Source of the DNA: Planctomycetota bacterium
GTDB taxonomy: Bacteria; Planctomycetota; UBA1135; GCA-002686595
NCBI GenBank assembly: GCA_012960475.1
Contig: DUBE01000014.1
Coordinates: forward strand, 1-38,906
Length of the DNA: 38,906 nucleotides
Direction: 5' to 3'
A program made the position numbers and the translations under genes. This document shows, piece by piece, positions 26,176 to 35,018 of this stretch. Position 1 is the stretch's first letter; the number at the start of each line of letters is the position of its first letter. Under the pieces are notes generated by a model that saw only the letters and a program-made list of their open reading frames with translations, had not been told where the DNA came from and made no database searches.

Positions 26176-28025
26176 ATGCCATGAGAAGCACAACCCCGGC
26201 CCAAGCAAGCCCCCCACCGGGCAAAGTGAACCGCGAGGTGTTGTTGCGCGATGTACGCGTCGCTCTTGCCAAAGGCGATGAAGGGCGCTCGAAACTCTCC
26301 GCGAAGAAGGACCTGCAAGAATGGCAAGCCCAACGACGGCGCTTCATGCGCCTGGCATGTGCGCCGCGTCCCCCGGAAGATCGCCCTGCGCCCAAGGTCA
26401 CGCGCCAATGGACCCGCCAACGAGACGGCTACCGCATTGAAGGAGTCTTGATCCAAGGACGCGAGGGACAGACCCTGCCCGCCCATTTCTATTTGCCCGA
26501 TCCCTGCCCCAATGAGACCGCGGGCATCCTTATCTGCAGCGGGCACGCCTTTGAAGGCAAGTCCTATCCCCTGTACCAACAAGCCGGTTCCCTCACTGCT
26601 AGAAGTGGAATGGTGGCGCTGGTCACCGAACCCTTCGATCAGGGAGAGCGCATTCAAGATCGCAAGGCCAACGGGGAGCATCAAAGTTGGGGCACCCAGA
26701 GCCATAACAACACCGGTGGCAAGGCGCTGCTTCTGGGCTGGAGCCAATCAGGTCTTGAAGCCTGGGATGGAATGATCTCCCTGGATGCACTCGCTGCTCG
26801 GCCAGAAGTAGACGGGCAGCGTCTGGGAGTGATGGGCAGCTCCGGCGGCGGCACCCAGTCGGCCCAGCTGTTCGCCCTGGACGAGCGCCTAGGGGCGGCG
26901 GCGCCGTCGTGCTACTTGACCAGTCACGCATCTCTGGCCGGAGCTGCCGGTCCCCAGGACGCAGAACAGTGGCACCTGGGTTCTTTGGAACTGGGCCTGG
27001 ACCATGCGGACTACCTGGCCATGCGCGCTCCCACACCAGCCTTGATCTGCGCGGTGGAAGGGGATTTCTTCCCCATCAAGGGAACCCGAGCCTGCCTGGC
27101 CGAAGCACGCAAGGTCTACAAGGCGGCCGGTCAGACTGACCACGTACAACTGGAAGTCGCTCCAGGCGAGCACGGTTGGCACGCGCCCCTGCAGGTGGCC
27201 GCAGTGCGATGGATGGCACAGCATCTCTTGGATCGTGAGATCACCCCAACTCCCAGCGAAGCGGTTCCCATGACCCCGGCCGAGGCCCGGGTAAGCCCCA
27301 GCGGTTGCGTATTGGACCTGCCGGATGAAATATCCCTTCACACCCTGCTGGCCCAGGAAGCCGATCATCTGGCCAGCGCTCGACGATTGATGGCAGATGA
27401 CATGCGCTTGAATGCTGTACGTGATCTCGCTGGGATTCGCGTACAGGGAAAACGTCCCGCAGCGGTTTGGAAAAAACTGTCCAATGACTCAAACGCCACC
27501 AACCAAAAAGGTCTCGTACAAATGAGCGACGGCATGCAGATGCCCGCCACCCGTGTCGTCCCCGCCAACCCAAGCACCGGGACACCTCAACTGATCGTGG
27601 GACGCGGAGCATGGCATCGTGGTCTGACCACTCCGGCGGAGCAGGAAACCCTCTGGATAGATCCCCTCACCATGGGCGACGCCCAGCCAAAGGAGGGCGC
27701 GTGGTATGGGTATTTTGGGCACAGCGCGCGAGACGCAGCCTGGTGTTTTCAACTGGGTCACACCCTTGTGGGCCGCCAGACGGAACAGATCATGGAAGCG
27801 GCACGACTCTTGTCCAAGCCTCCCCGACTGATAGCCGAAGGCTTCATAGCCATAGCCGCCTTGCACGCCATGGCGCTGGAGCCAGTCCTCTTTGCGGGAA
27901 GCTCCATAAAGCTGCCCTTCCCCAGTTGGCAGTCCTTGTTCAACGGCGCAGACATCGGCTACCAGTTTGCATTTCTGATCCCCGGCGCGCTCGCGGTCTA
28001 TGACCTGCCAGACCTCAGGGCCTGA
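26172..28025 (+). CDS. Alpha/beta hydrolase family esterase, two-part
   Basis: 617 aa. The GTG at 26172 overlaps the sulfatase TGA; an ATG at 26181 is the alternative. No signal peptide is evident. The catalytic triad is visible: nucleophile S224 in GVMGSSGGG, acid D298 in VEGDFFP and His334 or 337 in PGEHGWH. ICSGHAFEGK carries the oxyanion-hole region. This half resembles acetylxylan-esterase-like or dienelactone-hydrolase-like enzymes. Residues about 400-617 look like a second, degenerate hydrolase domain without a GxSxG and may be a structural or binding module. As the last gene of the operon it may remove acyl groups from the same substrate that the sulfatase processes. Confidence 0.88.
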   Translation: MNAMRSTTPAQASPPPGKVNREVLLRDVRVALAKGDEGRSKLSAKKDLQEWQAQRRRFMRLACAPRPPEDRPAPKVTRQWTRQRDGYRIEGVLIQGREGQTLPAHFYLPDPCPNETAGILICSGHAFEGKSYPLYQQAGSLTARSGMVALVTEPFDQGERIQDRKANGEHQSWGTQSHNNTGGKALLLGWSQSGLEAWDGMISLDALAARPEVDGQRLGVMGSSGGGTQSAQLFALDERLGAAAPSCYLTSHASLAGAAGPQDAEQWHLGSLELGLDHADYLAMRAPTPALICAVEGDFFPIKGTRACLAEARKVYKAAGQTDHVQLEVAPGEHGWHAPLQVAAVRWMAQHLLDREITPTPSEAVPMTPAEARVSPSGCVLDLPDEISLHTLLAQEADHLASARRLMADDMRLNAVRDLAGIRVQGKRPAAVWKKLSNDSNATNQKGLVQMSDGMQMPATRVVPANPSTGTPQLIVGRGAWHRGLTTPAEQETLWIDPLTMGDAQPKEGAWYGYFGHSARDAAWCFQLGHTLVGRQTEQIMEAARLLSKPPRLIAEGFIAIAALHAMALEPVLFAGSSIKLPFPSWQSLFNGADIGYQFAFLIPGALAVYDLPDLRA

Positions 28026-28415
28026 ACAAATGACAACTTAGTTACCCAGGCTCTCACAACGAGGAAGCTGCAATCCCATGACACACCGGGGCCCCATGCA
28101 CATTTCGCGATGACAGGAAAGGCGACGGAAGTGTCCGGCCTCACTCAGAAGGAGAACCCCGCAGACATCCTCATGGCGGGCGTAAGGGTTGAATCTGACG
28201 CTACCCAAGAAAATGAAGGATTCAAAGGGCACTTTTTTTGGGCTACAAGCGTCCATACACCGTTGGCGCTTGTTGCCTCTGCGGACCGCGAAGCAGCTTC
28301 CCTGCCCTAGGAATGCGGAACTCAGGCCCCAGCAGAATACTCCTTGGTGACCCGGAATTATCTGAACCAGGAGACCTTGACCCTCACGATTGCGCGTCCC
28401 TCTCCCCAATCGAGC
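28026..28415. other. Intergenic region without a supported gene
   Basis: About 390 bases between the hydrolase stop and the chosen start of the next gene. Short frames exist on both strands, but none has a recognisable domain, signal peptide or ribosome-binding site. A run of seven T lies at about 28231-28237 without a matching GC hairpin before it, so I do not call a terminator. Confidence 0.5.
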
Positions 28416-29447
28416 ATGTTCCATCGGCAAACACCAAGCGCCATCGCTCCCTTGATCGGCTTGATCATTGTGGGGCTGGCCATGTTCGCTATGCCGGAAC
28501 AGGAGAATCCGCGGACTAATTCACTATCGGGGATACTGTCGGGGTCCGGAACGATCGTTCATGCCGGGAACTTCAATGGCGAGGGCCTTGACTCAGTGGG
28601 AGCATCACGAACGGACCAATCCCTTGCTACCCCGGCGAGTCAGGAGTTGGCCTCAGGAGCAGTTCGAGTCAGGATTAGCTGGAAGGGCTGCGGATTGGGC
28701 ATCTCCTTTGGTGAGAAAAGGGCGGGCATGAATGACAGCCAGCAGCAGGGTCTTGCGCGAGAGGCTTCCCTCCAAGACCTGGCGGAATCCGAACTGGTCC
28801 TGTGGGAACTCGACCTACCCCGCCAACAAGACCCCACCCTGCAAACGGACCGACGACTCGAACCCCCGGCCGTAGGCTTGAGCAGGCTTCGTTCAACCGA
28901 GTATGAACGCGACCTCCCCGACCCCACTATCGTGCGCCTGCAGGTTCTGGACCAAGAGACGGGAACCGTCCCGCATGAATTGGCCATCTCTTGGAGACCC
29001 GCAAGCAGTGCTCGGATCTACGACACAACCTGGCGCCAACTGCCGTACGAGTCGCGCAACGATGCCCATTTGCTAACGCTTGAGCCAGGTCCAATTCGCC
29101 TCCGAATTACCGCCAATGGATACTTTGGTATCGAAACCGAGGTAGTGATCGCTTCGGGCTTCAACGAGCTGATTTTCGAACTCAATGCAATGGTCCGTGC
29201 TGACCTGGTCTTTGTAGGCCGCACAGGAGTAGTACCTGTGGATCTGGCCGGCTGCAGCCTGGAGGTAGTCGCCCTGGGAAGGCAGGGCCAATTGCGCACG
29301 CTACAGGGCCAGTCCCTATTCTTCACCACAGACGGTTCCTATTCGATAACCATCGCAGATATCCCCGGATACTCACCCGTCACCGCTGAGATCAACGTGA
29401 ATCGTGAGGCCCCGCTCCAGGTTCGAATTCCCCTGCACGGGCGCTAA
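28416..29447 (+). CDS. Single-TM protein with carboxypeptidase-regulatory-like beta domains
   Basis: 343 aa from the ATG at 28416, which puts a hydrophobic segment (about 9-26) at the N-terminus as a signal anchor. A GTG at 28344 would add 24 residues. The middle part (about 40-160) is low in recognisable motifs. From about 165 onward the pattern is beta-sandwich-like: TIVRLQVLDQETGTVPHEL, a LEPGPIRLRITANGYFG strand pair, and a later module ending in PLHGR. This resembles carboxypeptidase-regulatory or Big-type repeats. Such proteins are usually surface or periplasmic. The stop lies three bases from the stop of the convergent TauE/SafE gene. Confidence 0.65.
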   Translation: MFHRQTPSAIAPLIGLIIVGLAMFAMPEQENPRTNSLSGILSGSGTIVHAGNFNGEGLDSVGASRTDQSLATPASQELASGAVRVRISWKGCGLGISFGEKRAGMNDSQQQGLAREASLQDLAESELVLWELDLPRQQDPTLQTDRRLEPPAVGLSRLRSTEYERDLPDPTIVRLQVLDQETGTVPHELAISWRPASSARIYDTTWRQLPYESRNDAHLLTLEPGPIRLRITANGYFGIETEVVIASGFNELIFELNAMVRADLVFVGRTGVVPVDLAGCSLEVVALGRQGQLRTLQGQSLFFTTDGSYSITIADIPGYSPVTAEINVNREAPLQVRIPLHGR

Positions 29448-29450
29448 GCC

Positions 29451-30188
29451 TCAAGTCCAGGCGCTGACTAGCAAGCGCAGAGCCAGCCCCGTCAGTACCA
29501 AACGGTAAGCCAGACGAAACTGTCTTTCCGTAAGGCGTCGCAGGAACTTCTTGCCCACCCAGGTACCGAGCACCACCATCAACGCCAGTGGCACAACCCT
29601 CGGCAACTCGTCGGCAAAGGCGAAGCCCACCAGGCCAAAGGCTACGATCTTCTGAATGTGCACAAAGACCTGGCAGGCCGCCTTGGTAGCGATAATCTCC
29701 TCCTTGCGCCAACCCTCACGCAAAAAGAAGGGAGCAATCAGAGGCCCAGTCGCCCCGACCACCACGCCCAGAGTGCCGGCAATCACGCCAACGGTGGCAA
29801 AAGCCGATCGTTCGCGCCAACCAACCCGCCATCCCTTTGGTTTCCAGGTCGCAAAGAGCACCAACGCTCCGATCAGCACACGAGTCATCTCTGCATCGAG
29901 ATACCCAGCAATGGCCAGACCCAATACAGGAAACGGCAGGGCGCACATAGCAAACACCAAGAGCGCCGACCCGCGCACATCCTGCCGAAACAGAACCACA
30001 CGGGTGGAATTCGAAGTCAGCTGGACCAGAGCATGAACCGGTATCACCACGGCCGCATCAAGCCCACACAGGAACAACACGGTCAAAAGGAAAATCCCTC
30101 CCCCCATGCCCAGGAAGCCTGAGATGGTGGCGCCAACAAACGCAGCCCCCATCAGGAGCACCATGGTGATCAACTCTAGCTCAGCCAT
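29451..30188 (-). CDS. TauE/SafE family (TSUP) membrane permease
   Basis: 245 aa, strongly hydrophobic, about seven to eight TM segments. The first repeat carries SGFLGMGGGIFL, the conserved Gly-rich motif after TM1, and a related LGVVVGATGPLIAPFF motif begins the second half, as in all TSUP proteins. Members export or import small sulfur- or carbon-containing anions such as sulfite, sulfoacetate or sulfonates; the cargo cannot be assigned here. It follows the multiheme gene on the same strand with a gap of 119 bases, so it could be the last gene of that cluster or independent. Confidence 0.92.
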   Translation of the reverse strand: MAELELITMVLLMGAAFVGATISGFLGMGGGIFLLTVLFLCGLDAAVVIPVHALVQLTSNSTRVVLFRQDVRGSALLVFAMCALPFPVLGLAIAGYLDAEMTRVLIGALVLFATWKPKGWRVGWRERSAFATVGVIAGTLGVVVGATGPLIAPFFLREGWRKEEIIATKAACQVFVHIQKIVAFGLVGFAFADELPRVVPLALMVVLGTWVGKKFLRRLTERQFRLAYRLVLTGLALRLLVSAWT

Positions 30189-30307
30189 GAGTGCAGAGTT
30201 CGAAGCCTGATGCCTGGCGTATCGGCATGGCTTCTATGCGAGCCTTGACGAGAGTCGGTTCGGTATTGGATATCGCGATCCTGAGCAAAGGCTTCATCCA
30301 TGAAATC

Positions 30308-32443
30308 CTAGCGCCAGTGGAATCGTGATCGCGCGTGACAATTACGGCAGGTAGAGGCTCTTTCCGTGAGAGAGTAGACCTCCCCATGTTCCGTGGGGCT
30401 CCCATGGCAATCTGTACATCCAATATCCTTGTGGCCTTCTTGCTTATGCGAAAATTCCGAGGCCCTGTGATCTTGGGACAGCTCTCCATAGAACACGGAG
30501 CTGAGCACGCCTGAAGAACCCGCCCCCTCTTGCGCCCAATGGCAGGACGCGCACTGACCTCCTCCCATATTGGCATGGGCCAAACTCCTGTCCTGCTGAC
30601 GATCCATGTGACAGTGTGCGCAGGCTGCCCTTGATGATGGAGTGGACACCGAAATGGCACCTTGTTCAGGATCATCAAGCATGTTCATGTCATGGCAAGC
30701 AAAGCACCCGCCCTCGACTTCAGCATGCAGGTCATGTGGAAAGTCGGGAGTGGAATGGCTGGCAGCCTCTGACACATGAACGCCAGGTTCACGGATAAGC
30801 GCCACTCCATCAGATTCCTGGTGGCACCTGGCGCATACATTCAAGGGTGGCCCGGAAAACACAGCGGGGGCGGGAACGAGCTCTGAACTAGCGACGATCT
30901 GAATATGGCACTCGCCACACTGCTGATTCAATACCCCCAATGATACTTCGTCCAGGGAATCAAACGCGGAGAGGTGTGTGTCATGCCGAAAGAGGCGCCC
31001 GGTCAAGACTCGTCCAAGAGGCCTGGCTTCACCTGAAAGATGGCAACGGCTGCAATCCTCAGACGCAGCTGCATCGTGGAAGGCGTCCCCGTGTGAGCGC
31101 AGGCCCACATCGAATATCAAGGCCATGGGATCGCTACGCTCAATGGTCCTCAGCTCAGGCTCGTAGGCTGCCGCGTGACATTGCAAGCAGTTGGCTTCAC
31201 CTTCCCCTGCACCGTGCCAGTCCACTTGCCAGCGCTTGTCTCCAGGAGGTAACGCCTCCCCCAGGGCAAGACTAGCAGCGGGATCAAGCTCCGCTGCATG
31301 GCATCTATTGCAGGTCTCAAAGGAGCTCGAGACAAAATCCTGCTCATCTTGTGGGTCGCTGGACAGGTGACATTCCTGGCAGTCCGAAATAGCACTGTGC
31401 GCACCGTGACTAAAAGCCTCAAATCCTGGTGATACGCGGCGTGGCACTTGATCATCATCGGCCTTGACCAAATTATGGTCTGTCGCTGCTCGTTCCAAGG
31501 CTAGTTGGAGACTGTCCGGATCAGCCAGGTCCCTACCATGACACTCCTCGCAGCTCTGCTCGAAATGGTCGGGAATCAAGGTGTTGGGCACGGGTTGTCC
31601 ACCGAAGTGCTCCCGATGACAATCCACGCAAACCAGACTTGATCCCCCTTCAAATGGGTGGGCCTCTTGAGCCACCGCAGCGCGTACGACCTCCTGGTGA
31701 CACTTTGCACAGTTCTCGGAACTGGGTTGACCAAAACTATCGTGGCACGCATCGCAACCCTCCCTTTGAGCGAGATCACGCATGATCTCCAAGGAGGGGT
31801 AACCTGCCGGTAATGTCATCGGGCCGTCTTCGGAATCCACAAAGAGATGTGCGTGGGAATCCAACAAATGGCCAGGCTGCAAGGCCATTTCACCACGGGG
31901 CCCGGACAACAGCCAGATTGCCGTCAGCAACGCAACCAAGCAAGTAGCCCAATTGAGCATCTTGAGCTTGGGTGTTCGCCCGAAAGTGACTTCACTGCGC
32001 ACCCATTCGTCCGCATCGCTTTGGAACTCCCCCTGCTTCTTGAGGGTGTGAAAGAAAGCCCCCTCGTAAACATGAATACAGAGAGCACTAGGCTCTTCTT
32101 CATCCTGATGCACTTCCAAGATAGCCGCTCCGAGAGCGATCCGGTCCCCGGCCTCCAGGGCTGTCATTTCCCGCACCTGAATGCCATTCAGGAAGGTGCC
32201 GCTGGCATTGGCTAGGTCGTTGATCCAATACCGCCCATCACGCTGCACGATTTCACAATGACGCTCTGCAGTGATGGGATCATCAAGGGTTAGCCCGCAG
32301 GATGAGTGCGTACCGATTACGAGCACATTTGTGCTCCTCTCTTCCATCACCTGCAACTTCTTCTTTTCATCCCTGCGCTGCTCAAGAAGCTGCTTGCGTT
32401 CAATCCGGAAGAGACCCGGATCGGATGCCTCAAAGGAACTCAT
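30308..32443 (-). CDS. FHA domain, TM anchor and 15-CxxCH multiheme cytochrome in one chain
   Basis: 711 aa. Residues about 38-115 form an FHA-like domain (VIGTHSSCGL, AERHCEI, SGTFLNG). The usual phosphopeptide-binding Arg after the first Gly is Thr, and the S-x-x-H motif is altered, so phospho-binding may be lost. A single TM segment spans about 162-181. The rest, predicted outside the cytoplasm, holds 15 CxxCH motifs from C230 (CDACH) to C699 (CRNCH), with many extra His as distal ligands in the style of c3-like and octaheme chains. It should carry electrons across the periplasm. Its ATG overlaps the stop of the Fe-S gene (ATGA), showing coupled translation. The combination of a cytoplasmic FHA-type domain and a large heme chain is unusual. 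Confidence 0.92.
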   Translation of the reverse strand: MSSFEASDPGLFRIERKQLLEQRRDEKKKLQVMEERSTNVLVIGTHSSCGLTLDDPITAERHCEIVQRDGRYWINDLANASGTFLNGIQVREMTALEAGDRIALGAAILEVHQDEEEPSALCIHVYEGAFFHTLKKQGEFQSDADEWVRSEVTFGRTPKLKMLNWATCLVALLTAIWLLSGPRGEMALQPGHLLDSHAHLFVDSEDGPMTLPAGYPSLEIMRDLAQREGCDACHDSFGQPSSENCAKCHQEVVRAAVAQEAHPFEGGSSLVCVDCHREHFGGQPVPNTLIPDHFEQSCEECHGRDLADPDSLQLALERAATDHNLVKADDDQVPRRVSPGFEAFSHGAHSAISDCQECHLSSDPQDEQDFVSSSFETCNRCHAAELDPAASLALGEALPPGDKRWQVDWHGAGEGEANCLQCHAAAYEPELRTIERSDPMALIFDVGLRSHGDAFHDAAASEDCSRCHLSGEARPLGRVLTGRLFRHDTHLSAFDSLDEVSLGVLNQQCGECHIQIVASSELVPAPAVFSGPPLNVCARCHQESDGVALIREPGVHVSEAASHSTPDFPHDLHAEVEGGCFACHDMNMLDDPEQGAISVSTPSSRAACAHCHMDRQQDRSLAHANMGGGQCASCHWAQEGAGSSGVLSSVFYGELSQDHRASEFSHKQEGHKDIGCTDCHGSPTEHGEVYSLTERASTCRNCHARSRFHWR

Positions 32444-33963
32444 TGTGGCTCCTCAATCTTGTTGGTAGCCATTTCGAGAAGGCTTTGGTCAAAGATGAGG
32501 GCGGGGCTCATGCGTTCAATTGCTCCACAAGGGCAGTTGTACACGCAGGCCTCAAAGGGCAGCCCTTCGCACCGGTCGCACTTGACGGCCTTACCTTGAA
32601 CTACCTGCTCGCGGTGATAACCACGGTCAGCCTGGGGGATCGGTGCGGACCCCTGGAGAGGGTCGAGGAACTTCCCAATCAAAGGCAGGGAGGACACCCA
32701 AGAAGTGGCTGCGGCTGCTTCAGGATCAGGTGGGGCGGTTAGTCGGATCACATCGTAAGGGCAGCCCTTCACACATTCCGCACAGCCCACACAATTGTCC
32801 CAAACAAAACGTATCAGGCCATGCGAATCCCGACGGATTGCCCCATAGGTGCAGGACATCATGCATCCGGGAGTTTCGCAGCTGTAGCAAGATGTGGTCA
32901 GGCTCAACTCCTTACCGAGGGCGTTTCCCTCAGCACTGACCCTCTTGCCCTTCTTAGACAAGCGCGGGACACCGTCCTCATGAACAGCCACGCAGGACTC
33001 CACGCAAGCATTGCAGCGCACACATTTCTCGAGATCAATCACAAGGGCCTCGCCGCCCTTGATGGACTCTGAGTGCACCATGATTTCCAACTGCTCATCA
33101 GTGGACTGAGTGTCCTCGACATCATAGAGGCTTGTATCGATCCCCTGATCTTCGGCCGCGATCAAACGTGCAGTCTTCCGCAGTCGATCAATGATCTCGG
33201 GTTGCCCAGAAAAGATTTCTCGAATAGCGGCAACTGGAAGAGCCAAAATCTCGGTGGGCATCAGGGTCTTGTAGGTACTCTTCCAATCACCCTCCCCATC
33301 GAGAAGGGCCCACTCTCCAAAGGATGAATTGGCCATCAGATAGCCCGCCAGCTCCTCTACACCTTGAACACTCTTGCGTGTCTTGGACAAGCCCCCGGAG
33401 CGAACCAACACGATTTCTGATGCTCGTTCACCTTGGGCCGCTATGACTGAGTCCTTGGGATGACTCTCGAACCGTGCCGCTTCCCGAAGGGTGCTCAAGA
33501 GGCCTTTGTCCAACCCCTTGAGCAGAGGTACCACCCGTAGATGCTGAGCGAGAGATCGCTCTCGATAGATCTGATCGACCTGCTTCTTAAAATCAGGAGC
33601 AAACGAGTAGAGCTCTTGGAAGAGAGCCCCATCAAGCACCGCTAGGACACAGGGCAAGTCCGCCTTGTAGCGAGCCATGGCCGGCTGATTGGATAGTGCT
33701 GACAATTCGCCAAACCACTCGTTCTCGCTGAATTGATCCAGGATCTCAGTCTTGCCGCCCTTCTCCGTGCGATAGGCAGTGACAATCCCACTCAGCACTA
33801 TGAAGAAATCACTGGTGTACTCCCCCTGACGAATAAAGTCAGTGCCCGCAGGGAACACACGCTGCTGGGCAAACTTGACGAGACTCGTCTGATGCCGCTT
33901 AGTGAGCTTGCTGAACAACGGCAGCTCCAGAAGGCTGGGTGTTTGCGCTTCGCTGGAGTCCAC
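32440..33963 (-). CDS. Two cNMP-binding-like domains fused to a four-[4Fe-4S] ferredoxin
   Basis: 507 aa from the GTG at 33963, 31 bases after the upstream stop. The frame is open further, but that part overlaps the membrane gene, and no ribosome-binding site settles it. Residues about 14-130 and 143-265 are two CRP-like cNMP-binding domains. Each keeps the FGE of the phosphate cassette (WFGELSAL and FGEWALL) but lacks the canonical Arg of that loop. Residues about 308-485 carry 16 Cys in four groups: C314/317/320/324, C359/362/367/371, C391/394/397/401 and C462/465/473/477. This is the pattern of NrfC/DmsB/HybA-type electron-transfer subunits. No Tat signal is present, so it should act on the cytoplasmic side, probably passing electrons to the membrane subunit encoded just before it. 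Confidence 0.92.
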   Translation of the reverse strand: MDSSEAQTPSLLELPLFSKLTKRHQTSLVKFAQQRVFPAGTDFIRQGEYTSDFFIVLSGIVTAYRTEKGGKTEILDQFSENEWFGELSALSNQPAMARYKADLPCVLAVLDGALFQELYSFAPDFKKQVDQIYRERSLAQHLRVVPLLKGLDKGLLSTLREAARFESHPKDSVIAAQGERASEIVLVRSGGLSKTRKSVQGVEELAGYLMANSSFGEWALLDGEGDWKSTYKTLMPTEILALPVAAIREIFSGQPEIIDRLRKTARLIAAEDQGIDTSLYDVEDTQSTDEQLEIMVHSESIKGGEALVIDLEKCVRCNACVESCVAVHEDGVPRLSKKGKRVSAEGNALGKELSLTTSCYSCETPGCMMSCTYGAIRRDSHGLIRFVWDNCVGCAECVKGCPYDVIRLTAPPDPEAAAATSWVSSLPLIGKFLDPLQGSAPIPQADRGYHREQVVQGKAVKCDRCEGLPFEACVYNCPCGAIERMSPALIFDQSLLEMATNKIEEPQ

Positions 33964-33994
33964 TTGAGGTACTTGGGGTAGAGAGAAGAAGTTT

Positions 33995-35008
33995 CTAGAA
34001 CTTCCAGATGGAAACCACGTGAACCGCGACCGCCCCTGTAAGCAACAACGCAGCGGGAATGTGAACAATTCGCCATGCCATGAATGAAGCACGCACACGC
34101 TGGAGAGCTCTTAGCTCCTGCCGGACAAGCATCTCCTGAATGATCAATGCGCCTAAGTCCTGAATTTCCACCCGTCGATCCGGCAGTTGATGGAGAATAT
34201 CGTCAAGGATGACTTGCTGTTGTCCTGCGGAAGCCCCTGAGCCCCCGCCTAATTGGTTGAATCGAGCGGCAACTTCGGGACTAAACACAGAGATTGCCTC
34301 GGCGCGCTTACGGCCCAGGCTTGCATAGAGGGCGCTGGCTTCTTCAATGGAGAGGTCATGCTCTCGAACGGTCAACCACCTCGGACCTCGCGCCCACAAG
34401 AAGATCCCGATTAGTCCGGTAAAAAACACAATGTAACCCAAGCCCGCCAAAGTCCATCCAAAGGCCGAACCGGGAATGAAGCCAGAATGCATCAAAAGTA
34501 CGGCTCCGAATGCCGTGCCATAGAAAACATGCACATGCATCCAGCGAGCAACGCGCCCGAGGGGTTCGGTCGGCACCATGCGCACAGTCCAGGCGTCATC
34601 TCCCGCCAACACAGGCTCCACAAGCACGCGATTGACACGCTGAATGCCGGCATTCTTCAGGATCTTCCTGGCTTCGGATCCGATCAGCGCCGGGGTCTTC
34701 AAAGCTCCTGAATTGATCCTTTGCTGCAATCGGTGGAGAGCATTTTCCGCTACCTCCAAGGAAGCATGATCCACTTTGAGGGCCTTTTCGGGGGAGTAGC
34801 CTCCTCGGTGCGCATACTTGCGCAGCACATAGGCGGCCACCACAAGCAGCATCACCAGGGCTGTCCAGCCACTAAGCAAGATAAAGGTTCGATCAGAATT
34901 AGGACCCCGACCAAATGAGATTCCACCCATCTGCGCAATGACAAAGAGACCAACAACGATGATGCTGGCTAGCAAGCTATGTCGTGAGCGAAACAGGGTC
35001 GTGTTCAT
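33995..35008 (-). CDS. Five-TM protein, candidate b-type cytochrome subunit
   Basis: 337 aa from the ATG at 35008, which lies 10 bases after the double-FHA stop; the frame extends to 35092 but overlaps that gene. Hydrophobic segments: about 11-30, 43-62, 157-175, 184-205 and 314-334. Histidines fall inside or at the ends of helices three and five: H158 and H160 with H174, and H316 with H330. Spacings of 14-16 residues within one helix are what bis-His b-type cytochromes use. The soluble loop between TM4 and TM5 (about 206-313) is charged and helical. I infer a quinone- or heme-linked membrane electron carrier between the cytoplasmic Fe-S protein and the periplasmic hemes; no named family is recognised. 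Confidence 0.75.
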   Translation of the reverse strand: MNTTLFRSRHSLLASIIVVGLFVIAQMGGISFGRGPNSDRTFILLSGWTALVMLLVVAAYVLRKYAHRGGYSPEKALKVDHASLEVAENALHRLQQRINSGALKTPALIGSEARKILKNAGIQRVNRVLVEPVLAGDDAWTVRMVPTEPLGRVARWMHVHVFYGTAFGAVLLMHSGFIPGSAFGWTLAGLGYIVFFTGLIGIFLWARGPRWLTVREHDLSIEEASALYASLGRKRAEAISVFSPEVAARFNQLGGGSGASAGQQQVILDDILHQLPDRRVEIQDLGALIIQEMLVRQELRALQRVRASFMAWRIVHIPAALLLTGAVAVHVVSIWKF

Positions 35009-35018
35009 GAATTCAAAT

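Noticed and set aside
26076..26747. 223-codon minus-strand frame across the start of the hydrolase gene
   Set aside because: Antisense to two operon genes; hydrophobic runs are those of a shadow frame and no ribosome-binding site or family match is seen.
28231..28237. Run of seven T as a possible terminator
   Set aside because: No GC-rich hairpin precedes it on either strand.
28110..28310. 66-codon frame in the intergenic region
   Set aside because: No signal peptide, domain, ribosome-binding site or neighbour relation supports it as a gene.
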